A DNA stretch of 64,000 nucleotides from an uncultured Thiotrichaceae bacterium (GTDB lineage Bacteria > Pseudomonadota > Gammaproteobacteria > Thiotrichales > Thiotrichaceae): positions 1 to 64,000 of the forward strand of contig CALAMO010000030.1 of the NCBI GenBank assembly GCA_937925855.1, in the 5' to 3' direction. The notes beneath the pieces are model-generated. The model made no database searches. It was not told the origin of the DNA and worked only from the letters and a program-made list of their open reading frames with translations. This document shows, in pieces, positions 7,733 to 14,799 of the stretch. Position numbers and translations under genes: made by a program. Within the stretch, counting starts at the first letter, position 1. The number at the start of each line of letters is the position of its first letter.

Positions 7733-9232
7733 GTGTTCAAAAAGAATAAACTCGCTCTCGGTGCGGCCACTGGTTTAGTAGGCCTGGCCGTTATCATGAC
7801 CGGCGCACAGGCTGTGCATGTAAACACCGAAGGCACAGGACAGGTGCTGATTTTTCCTTACTACAATGCGCATCAGGGCTATATAACTAACATTAACCTA
7901 GTGAACTCGACTGATGAAACCAAAGCGATAAAGATTCGTTTCCGCGAAGGTGAAAGCAGTAATGATGTGCTGGACTTCAACATCTATATGTCACCCAACG
8001 ACGTTTGGACTGGCAGTATTGGCGGTATGCAAGATGGTGGTTCGTATATTGGTGCACTGACAACACGCGACCGGACTTGTACACTCCCACAATTGGCATC
8101 TTGTAAAGACGGCAACTGTGCAGTGACTAAAGAGTTCCAGGGGCATGGCTTCTTTGCTGGAGTTGACGCCGCTGACACTCGTGAAGGTTACGTTGAAGTG
8201 GTCGAAATGGGTGTGGTCACCGATAAAACGGTACAAGATGGCGTATTACACCACAATGGTTTGCCGTATGATTGTGGTGCGGTCGAAGACGCTTGGTCTA
8301 ATGGAACCTTTAAACAGGGTGCAGGTGCGGCAGCAACTGGCCTGTCGGCACCTACCGGTGGACTATTTGGCTCTTCTGCTATTATCAGCGTTGAAAAAGG
8401 CTCGGCACTCGCGATTGATCCTGTCGCAATTGACAACTACAGCACAGTGGCGCAGCACTATCTGTCGGATGATGCCAATAACTTCCTGTTGCCTTCCCTA
8501 GCATCGGGTGATGTCAAGCACAGCGCCATTATGGTGAAAGATGCCGCCGGTGAAGTTGAATTGGTCGAAACGACCTGGAAAACAACGGCGGATGCCTGTT
8601 TGGCTGATGGTGATACCTTAACGCCCCAGTGTGGCACGAATCCGTACCCAGTGGCGCACGTACTGTTGGCCTCAAACGTGATGAATGAATACTTCCTAGA
8701 CCCAACTGATGGCTATGACGGTCATACTGATTGGGTTATGACGTTCCCGATGAGGAAACATGGTATTCATAATGACAAGTTAGCCGATGTCTCGCTCGTC
8801 GTGGATGGTATGTTTGACCGCGAAGAAGGTGAGATGACCGCGACTCAAAGTGGTGCGTTTGGCTTCTCACCAGTGCTGCCGGGTAAAGATAAGGAAGAAA
8901 GTCTGCTAACCCGTGAAGTTAATGTGGTGACCTTCAAAAGCACAGACCCTTCCTATGATGACTCAAAGACCGTGCTGAGCAGTCATATTGATAAAAGCTT
9001 ATCGGTCGGTCCTTATGTACATGGTTGGGCACGTTTAGCCTTCCCAGGCTACAGTCTGGCTTCAGGTTGGGAAAGCTCAAAAACCTACGGTAAGAGCGCA
9101 ACAGTGCACGGCGCCGATAGCCATATCTACAAAGGTGTTGCTGTGATCGGTTTTGCGGCGATTGACGGTAATGTGAGTGAAAATGCCAATGCCCGGTTTG
9201 GTGATGTGTTGCCTCATAGGGTTCAGCGTTAA
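7733..9232 (+). CDS. exported protein of unknown function, 499 residues
   Basis: GTG start with a strong AGGAGGC site 8 bases upstream, unusually good for this region. A Sec signal peptide (residues 1-27, cleavage after AQA) precedes VHVNTEGTGQVLIFPYYNAHQGY, a block I associate with a family of uncharacterised secreted proteins in aquatic gammaproteobacteria (FPYY, then NLVNSTDETKAIKIRF and FNIYMSPNDVW). Cysteine pairs (RTCTLPQLASCKDGNC; DACLADGDTLTPQCG) suggest disulfides. No transmembrane segment after the signal. It has its own terminator and lies next to secretion genes; being a type II substrate is an unproven inference. The fold may be beta-sandwich adhesin-like. Confidence 0.82.
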   Translation: MFKKNKLALGAATGLVGLAVIMTGAQAVHVNTEGTGQVLIFPYYNAHQGYITNINLVNSTDETKAIKIRFREGESSNDVLDFNIYMSPNDVWTGSIGGMQDGGSYIGALTTRDRTCTLPQLASCKDGNCAVTKEFQGHGFFAGVDAADTREGYVEVVEMGVVTDKTVQDGVLHHNGLPYDCGAVEDAWSNGTFKQGAGAAATGLSAPTGGLFGSSAIISVEKGSALAIDPVAIDNYSTVAQHYLSDDANNFLLPSLASGDVKHSAIMVKDAAGEVELVETTWKTTADACLADGDTLTPQCGTNPYPVAHVLLASNVMNEYFLDPTDGYDGHTDWVMTFPMRKHGIHNDKLADVSLVVDGMFDREEGEMTATQSGAFGFSPVLPGKDKEESLLTREVNVVTFKSTDPSYDDSKTVLSSHIDKSLSVGPYVHGWARLAFPGYSLASGWESSKTYGKSATVHGADSHIYKGVAVIGFAAIDGNVSENANARFGDVLPHRVQR

Positions 9233-9266
9233 TACAGTCTTTCTCGTATAACGTGATAGTCGTATG

Positions 9267-9302
9267 ACTGGCCGGGTGGCAGCACCCGGCCAGTTTTGTT
9301 TG
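9267..9302 (+). terminator. Rho-independent terminator after the exported protein gene
   Basis: A 12-bp GC-rich perfect stem (ACTGGCCGGGTG / CACCCGGCCAGT) with a four-base loop is followed by TTTTGTTT. It isolates the upstream gene from the polysaccharide operon that begins 25 bases later. Confidence 0.92.
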
Positions 9303-9326
9303 GGGCTGACGAAAATACGGAGCTGC

Positions 9327-10115
9327 ATGAAGCTCGATCATTTCACGAACTTACTCAACTTGGGCTATCAGTTACTGTGCCGGGAAATGCGGGAGCGCTA
9401 TGCGGGTACCTTGCTAGGTGGGTGCTGGTTGTTGCTCAATCCGCTGTTTATGCTGCTGGTGTATAGCTTTATTTTTGGCGAGGTGTTACAGCTGCGCTTT
9501 GGCTCAACGGTGACGGCTAATAGCCACTTTGCTTTTTACCTGTTTGCCGGTCTTCTGGTTTTTAATGGACTGAGTGAAGTGATGACCCGGAGCACGTTGG
9601 TGCTACAGGACAAGCGTGATATGTTGCTGAATACGCCGTTGTCTCCGTGGCTGTTGCCTATTTTGCCCGTTATGGTGTCTGTGCTGTTGGAGTGGCTGGC
9701 GCTGTCTGTGTTATTGCTGTCGATGCTGGCTTGGGGTGAGTTTAAGCTGGTGAGCCTCTTGGGATACCTGCCGTATTTTTTGGTGCGGTTGATGCTGTCG
9801 CTGGCGTTAGCTTTTGTCATTGCCCCCGCTGCTGTTTTCTTTCGCGATTTGCGCCTGCTGATGCCTGCGGTGTTGACGGTTCTGTTATTTATCTCGCCTA
9901 TTCTTTATCCGCCGGAAGTCATACCGGAGCGCTTTTGGGCGCTGTATCATTGGAATTTACTCAGTCATTTGGTTGCGGGGTATCGCGAGGTCTTGCTGGA
10001 AGGTGTGTTTGATGTTTCACGCCTATGGGGCTTGCTGTCAATTTCTAGTTTAGCGCTGTGGTTTGCGCTGTGGGCGTTTAAGCATTTAATGCCAAGGGCT
10101 AGGTATGTGTTGTGA
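9327..10115 (+). CDS. wzm: polysaccharide ABC transporter permease (Wzm type)
   Basis: 262 residues from ATG 9327 (MKLDHFTNLL); the longer track start lies inside the terminator hairpin. Cytoplasmic N-terminus with REMRERYAGTLLG, then six hydrophobic helices (for example WLLLNPLFMLLVYSFIFGEVL and AVLTVLLFISPILYPPEVI), the signature of ABC-2 permeases for O-antigen and capsule export (FISPILYP is a family hallmark). It would form the membrane channel moving undecaprenyl-linked glycan across the inner membrane with the Wzt ATPase encoded immediately downstream, whose GTG start overlaps its stop. Confidence 0.9.
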   Translation: MKLDHFTNLLNLGYQLLCREMRERYAGTLLGGCWLLLNPLFMLLVYSFIFGEVLQLRFGSTVTANSHFAFYLFAGLLVFNGLSEVMTRSTLVLQDKRDMLLNTPLSPWLLPILPVMVSVLLEWLALSVLLLSMLAWGEFKLVSLLGYLPYFLVRLMLSLALAFVIAPAAVFFRDLRLLMPAVLTVLLFISPILYPPEVIPERFWALYHWNLLSHLVAGYREVLLEGVFDVSRLWGLLSISSLALWFALWAFKHLMPRARYVL

Positions 10116-11551
10116 GTGGGGTAGGTGCTGATTGGGTAGGGGTTTCTGCGATGGGGCCAAATAAAGAAAGTGAACCAGCTGGTCGTGCTGCAATGCCTAT
10201 TGCGCTAACGTTACGGCAGGTCAATCTTGTGTATCGGCGCTACCCTCATCCGCGAGATGCACTGCTGGAATGGTTATTAGGTGCGGAGCGCCACGAAAAA
10301 TTCTATGCGCTACGGGATATGACGTTTGAATTGCAAGCGGGCACTGCACTCGGCATTGTGGGGGATAATGGCGCAGGTAAAAGTACTTTGCTGCGCCTGC
10401 TAGCGGGCAACTTGCTTCCTAGTAGCGGAGATTATGCGGTGCGTGGGCGGTGTTCCGCCTTATTAGAGCTGGGTAGCGGTCTGGACCTGGAATGCAGTGG
10501 CATTGAAAATGCCCGTGTTGGCTTGGCACTCCGTGGCCTAACGCCGCATGAAATAAACGAGGTATTACCTGAAGTTTTGGACTTTGCTGAGTTGGGTGAG
10601 TTTGTGGCTCGGCCAGTTAAAAATTACTCTAGTGGTATGGTTGTACGGCTGGTGTTTGCTATTGCGGCAGTGCTGGAGCCTGATGTGCTAATTGTGGATG
10701 AGGCGCTGTCGGTCGGCGACCAGTATTTTCAGAAAAAATCGTTGGATCGTATGCGTGAAATTCTGGCAGGCGGTGCCACACTGGTGTTTTGCTCACATAA
10801 TCTATATCAGCTGCGCGAGCTGTGCCAGCAAGCGGTCTGGCTTGAACAGGGCCAAATTCGTATGATCGGTGAGGCACAGCAGGTGGTCGATGCCTATCAG
10901 GATGCCGTGCGTGCGCGCACTCATCCGGGGCACCCTGTCAGCACAGCATTTGCGCTATGTTCTGTGGCGGCGGGCGACACGGGCACGCCAATCGCGCCGC
11001 AAGTAACCACCAGTCTGGGCGGTGCGCCCATTTTGCGCGCGGTGGAATTAGAGCACGCAGCGGCGTTAACGGAGGATGCTAATCAACGCCCCTGCTTTCT
11101 AACTGGGCAGCGCTTTGGGGTGCGGGTGGAGTTGGATAGCGCAGGTGTGGCTGAGCCGGACATTCATGTGGGCGTGGTGATAAGGCGTAATGATGAGGTG
11201 CAATGTTACGGTATTAGCACCTTGCATGACGGTATCAGCGTGCAAATAGATCAAACTGGGGTGGCAACCGTGCGTTTTATTATTGACAGCCTGCCGTTAT
11301 TATCCGGTGAATATTGCTTGGAGGTTTGGCTGATTGACGCCAGCGGGGTACACGTTTATGACGCGCGTGAACGCTGCTGTTATTTTCGGGTACAGCAGGC
11401 CTCGCAGCAGCAGGGAATTGGTCTAAGCTGGCTAGCGCATCGCTGGGAAACAACCGCACAGACAGCGGGCGCGCCAGCGAATCAGTGTGTGCAGACTAGG
11501 GCGGCTGAGCTCGCCGTCGGAGAAGAGGCTGATGGTGTTGTGGCGACCTGA
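10112..11551 (+). CDS. wzt: polysaccharide ABC transporter ATPase with C-terminal carbohydrate-binding domain (Wzt type)
   Basis: 479 residues, GTG start overlapping wzm by 4 bases. The nucleotide-binding domain has Walker A GDNGAGKST (84-92), the signature YSSGM (about 172), Walker B VLIVDEAL and the H-loop CSHN. After about residue 270 comes a second domain (GAPILRAVELEHAAAL ... YCLEVWLIDASGVHVYD) of the Wzt C-terminal type, an immunoglobulin-like module that recognises the terminal modification of the glycan before export. This implies that chain ends are marked by an enzyme, probably the methyltransferase two genes downstream. The ORF has a non-homologous N-terminal extension of about 30 residues, so a later start is possible (MPIALTLRQVN at 10193). 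Confidence 0.92.
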   Translation: MSGVGADWVGVSAMGPNKESEPAGRAAMPIALTLRQVNLVYRRYPHPRDALLEWLLGAERHEKFYALRDMTFELQAGTALGIVGDNGAGKSTLLRLLAGNLLPSSGDYAVRGRCSALLELGSGLDLECSGIENARVGLALRGLTPHEINEVLPEVLDFAELGEFVARPVKNYSSGMVVRLVFAIAAVLEPDVLIVDEALSVGDQYFQKKSLDRMREILAGGATLVFCSHNLYQLRELCQQAVWLEQGQIRMIGEAQQVVDAYQDAVRARTHPGHPVSTAFALCSVAAGDTGTPIAPQVTTSLGGAPILRAVELEHAAALTEDANQRPCFLTGQRFGVRVELDSAGVAEPDIHVGVVIRRNDEVQCYGISTLHDGISVQIDQTGVATVRFIIDSLPLLSGEYCLEVWLIDASGVHVYDARERCCYFRVQQASQQQGIGLSWLAHRWETTAQTAGAPANQCVQTRAAELAVGEEADGVVAT

Positions 11552-12449
11552 GGCGTTTTCAGTGCGTTATCAGCTGGCGTTCCCGCTGTTGAGTCGGCTC
11601 CCGCCCGCATTAGCTTATCGGGGTGTGGGATGGCAGGCTCGCTATTTCAGTGCGAAGCACGGGCAGCAGCGCGCTGCTATCCAGAATCAGATGTTACGGT
11701 TATTCCCGGGGGCTACGCCTGCGCTGGTCAAGGGCTGGCTAGAGGATTATTTCCGTATGGTTGAGCGTGAGGCTTTGGATACCTGGTTTTTACAGCGGGC
11801 GGCAGCGAATGGTTTGGTCACGCTCAAAGGCTTTGAGCAAGTGGCTGCTTTGCGGCAGTCTGGGCGCAGGGTGTTGCTAACCGGTGGGCATTTTGGCCGT
11901 TTCTGGTTGGCAGGGCCTGCGATGCGTGCTGCGGGTTTCCGCGTGGGCACCATTACTCGTGATGGCGGTGAGAATATTCATAACCTACACCCCGCTGAGT
12001 ATCGCTACCGTCTGTTTAAGCTAAAACAACTGTCAGAAGTACTGGGCGGGCCGTTTCTAGTGGAGGGGGGGGATTTGCGCCCTTTATATCGCGAGCTGGA
12101 TGACGCTCTGATAACGTTGATTTTTGATGTGCCGTATGTGGAAAGACCGGCGGGAAGCGTGACAGTGCCATTTTTTACGGGTAGTATAAAAATACCTGCC
12201 GGGATATTTAAAATTGCAAAAAAAACCAAGGCAGTGGTCGTGCCATTCTATATGCGCGATCTAAAGGGCGAAAAGGTCATAGCGGAGTTTTCTGAGCCGC
12301 TGGAACCTAATAATTATAATGAAGAGGAATTTATGAGCTTACTCGTACTTGAACTGGAGCAGCGTATCAGGGCGCAGCCGGGTTCATGGTGGTTATGGGA
12401 AGCGCTTCCTCTGTTGTGGAGTAATCAGCATGAATCAGACTGCGGCTGA
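11532..12449 (+). CDS. LpxL/HtrB-like acyltransferase-fold protein lacking the catalytic acid
   Basis: About 305 residues from ATG 11532, overlapping wzt by 20 bases. The central region GRRVLLTGGHFGRFWLAGP aligns by eye with the HxxxxD/E motif of lipid A and lysophospholipid acyltransferases, but at the acid position there is Trp (His120, Trp125), where LpxL has Glu. Later parts DDALITLIFDVP and SVTVPFFTGSIKIPAGIFKIAKKTKAVVVPFYMR match the family, as does the closing PGSWWLWEALP-type helix. No N-terminal membrane helix is obvious. It may have lost acyl transfer or use another residue. Its place in the operon suggests a role in loading or modifying the lipid-linked glycan. Confidence 0.72.
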   Translation: MVLWRPEAFSVRYQLAFPLLSRLPPALAYRGVGWQARYFSAKHGQQRAAIQNQMLRLFPGATPALVKGWLEDYFRMVEREALDTWFLQRAAANGLVTLKGFEQVAALRQSGRRVLLTGGHFGRFWLAGPAMRAAGFRVGTITRDGGENIHNLHPAEYRYRLFKLKQLSEVLGGPFLVEGGDLRPLYRELDDALITLIFDVPYVERPAGSVTVPFFTGSIKIPAGIFKIAKKTKAVVVPFYMRDLKGEKVIAEFSEPLEPNNYNEEEFMSLLVLELEQRIRAQPGSWWLWEALPLLWSNQHESDCG

Positions 12450-13452
12450 CGACGCCGAAATTCTGGCAGATCATAACCATTCGCACCATCAAATAGTACG
12501 CCGCATTCCACAGTATGCACAGGTCTTGGAGCTTGGCTGTGCTGGCGGTGAAATGTCCGCGATGATGAAGCGTTACCGGCAGGCCGAGGTGTTTGGCGTC
12601 GAGCAAGACGCACACGCCGCCTGGCAGGCACAGCGCCACTGTAAATATGTATTCACCGAAGATCTGGATGATCCGCACAGTCTGGATGCACTTCAATTTG
12701 AAAAATTTGACGTGATTACGCTGGTTGATGTGCTGGAGCACCTCAAGCACCCCGAAGCCTTGCTTAAACGCCTCAAGCCATTGCTGCTGGATGAGGGCAC
12801 GATTTTATTATCGGTGCCTAATGTTGCCCATGCTTCGGTGCGCTTAGAGCTGCTGACCGGTGAATTTCGCTATGAAGAGGCGGGCATCTTGGACAGCACG
12901 CATCTGAAATTTTTTACGTTGAATAGTTTAAGAATGCTGCTACAAAACAGTGGCTTTGTAATTCATGAAGTGGATTACACACTGCATGATATGCCGGATG
13001 CTGTGATTGCGCGTTATTTGCGACAGGTCGGAGTAGAGGCAACGCCGCGGGTATTAGACTATTTTCATCAGCCAGAAGCAGTCGCCTACCAATTCATCAT
13101 TGCCATGAGTTTGCCAAGGCAGGATGCAAACTGTGACGCTGAACTGCCCAAGTGTAAGCTCGATTTAAGGCCGCCGCCGGAGAGAGCGCACGCACTGAAG
13201 CCCATGGCCGCGTCTTGGCAAACCTGGGGCGATATGTTTACTAACCTACAGGAAAAAGAGCACATTATTCGTGGCCTGGAGGTGAATATGGAGAACTGTC
13301 GGGGTGAGCTTGAACAGGCTCATAATGATTTGCAGCTTAAAAGCGAAGAGTTAGAACGGGTTTATAACACGCTGAGCTGGCGCTTATTGCGTTGGGGCGC
13401 TAATTTATGGCGTGGGCGGGGCAAAGTTCAGGAGCGATTAACACCTAATTGA
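12430..13452 (+). CDS. SAM-dependent methyltransferase with C-terminal coiled coil
   Basis: 340 residues from ATG 12430 (MNQTAADDAE), overlapping the preceding gene by 20 bases. A class I methyltransferase domain covers residues 20-200: motif I VLELGCAGGEMSA, FGVEQD, and FDVITLVDVLEHLKHPE as the UbiG/O-methyltransferase type core. Residues about 265-330 are a coiled coil (LQEKEHIIRGLEVNMENCRGELEQAHNDLQLKSEELERVYNTLS, quoted only in part here) ending in SWRLLRWGANLW, an amphipathic basic tail found at the end of surface-glycan enzymes. This layout recalls WbdD, whose methyltransferase caps O-antigen chains and whose coiled coil sets chain length. Substrate unknown; assignment is by analogy. 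Confidence 0.82.
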   Translation: MNQTAADDAEILADHNHSHHQIVRRIPQYAQVLELGCAGGEMSAMMKRYRQAEVFGVEQDAHAAWQAQRHCKYVFTEDLDDPHSLDALQFEKFDVITLVDVLEHLKHPEALLKRLKPLLLDEGTILLSVPNVAHASVRLELLTGEFRYEEAGILDSTHLKFFTLNSLRMLLQNSGFVIHEVDYTLHDMPDAVIARYLRQVGVEATPRVLDYFHQPEAVAYQFIIAMSLPRQDANCDAELPKCKLDLRPPPERAHALKPMAASWQTWGDMFTNLQEKEHIIRGLEVNMENCRGELEQAHNDLQLKSEELERVYNTLSWRLLRWGANLWRGRGKVQERLTPN

Positions 13453-13494
13453 TAGACTGAAACCATAATTATAAAAAAGATGAGGCCAGTTATC

Positions 13495-14799
13495 ATGGAT
13501 AATCCGGCACCCAGGGTTAGTGTTATTATTCCAGCGTATAATCATGCGCCGTGGATCGCGCAGGCATTAAGTTCAGTGTTTGATCAAACATTGACGGACT
13601 GGGAGCTCATCATTATTGATGATGCTTCAAGCGATGATACCTGGGCGATTATCGAAAAAACTTGTGCCGCTGTGGCGGTGTCCCAACCGGGCAGAATCAG
13701 CCTGATCAGACACGGCGAAAATCAGGGCGCCCCTGCGACCTTGAATGAAGGTCTGGCACTCGCGCGGGGCGAATACATCGCGATTTTAAATTCTGATGAT
13801 GTTTGGCATGCCAAGCGTTTGCAGCACCTGTGTGCGCACAGCCAGCACACGGGCTGCGATTTTGTAGCCAGTGCGATCACCCTATGGGATAAACATTCCC
13901 AGCTGAAAAATCATTCTGAGCCACATTGGCTGGCTTGGTATGAGATGCTTCAGGCTGACTGGCGCCAGCATAAAGATTTCCTGCATACCTTGTTGCTAGG
14001 AAATTTTCTGATTACGACCTCTAATTTCTTTTTCCGGCGCAATTTGTATGAGCGCTGCGGTGGCTTTGCTGAACTGCGTTATTTGCATGACTACGAGTTT
14101 GCCCTGCGGGCGTATCAGTGTGGCGCACGTATGGCGTGCTGCTGGGATGAGGTGCTGCTGCATTATCGGCTGCATGATGATAATACGATTCGGGAACGCC
14201 CACTGGCTGCTCAGCAGGAAAATATGACGCTGCTGCTTGAGCAGCTGACCGAGCTGGCACCCCACTTGAATGCCAAGCGCCTGCACGCGCTACGCTGGCA
14301 GCTGGCAGAGATTTTTCGGTATTACAGCGAAGAGTGGCAGACAGAAATTCATCGGCGTCTGGTCGCGAAAGAGACAGAGCTGTTTCGCTTAGTTGTAGAC
14401 CGTGATGCTTGGGTGGCGGAGCGTGATGAGGTGATTGCTGAACAGCAGCAGATGGCGGTACAGCACACGCATTGGCTGGCGGAGCGCGATGCGCTGCTCG
14501 CCAGTCACGCGGAGACGATTAGCCAGCAGCAGCACTGGATTGGCCAGCGCGATAGCTGGATATCTGCGCGTGATGCCATGATTAGTCAGCGTGATGATTG
14601 GGTGGAGCAGCGTGATCATTGGATTGAGGAGCGCGATGCTTGGGTGCTTGAACGTGATCAGGTGATTAACCATCTCAGGGCAGAGCATGAGCAGTTGTTG
14701 AGCAGTTATGCCTTCCGCTTCGGCAATGCGCTATTGCATCCTCTGCGGTTGCTGGCAAGTCGGCTCAACCTACAAAAATGGAGTCTGCGCCGTGCCTGA
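13495..14799 (+). CDS. family 2 glycosyltransferase with a C-terminal heptad-repeat coiled coil
   Basis: GT-A domain in residues 5-225: VSVIIPAYNHAPWIAQAL, DWELIIIDDASSDDT, NSDDVW as DxD, and GGFAELRYLHDYEFALR as the acceptor-site helix. From about residue 295 to 385 there are about thirteen consecutive 7-residue units of the type xWxxxRD (RDAWVAE, RDHWIEE, RDAWVLE), giving a long coiled coil. A short tail, SSYAFRFGNALLHPLRLLASR, closes the protein. GAGG lies 9 bases before ATG 13495; the track start at 13480 lacks any such site. It likely adds a sugar to the undecaprenyl-linked chain; donor and linkage cannot be read. Confidence 0.87.
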   Translation: MDNPAPRVSVIIPAYNHAPWIAQALSSVFDQTLTDWELIIIDDASSDDTWAIIEKTCAAVAVSQPGRISLIRHGENQGAPATLNEGLALARGEYIAILNSDDVWHAKRLQHLCAHSQHTGCDFVASAITLWDKHSQLKNHSEPHWLAWYEMLQADWRQHKDFLHTLLLGNFLITTSNFFFRRNLYERCGGFAELRYLHDYEFALRAYQCGARMACCWDEVLLHYRLHDDNTIRERPLAAQQENMTLLLEQLTELAPHLNAKRLHALRWQLAEIFRYYSEEWQTEIHRRLVAKETELFRLVVDRDAWVAERDEVIAEQQQMAVQHTHWLAERDALLASHAETISQQQHWIGQRDSWISARDAMISQRDDWVEQRDHWIEERDAWVLERDQVINHLRAEHEQLLSSYAFRFGNALLHPLRLLASRLNLQKWSLRRA

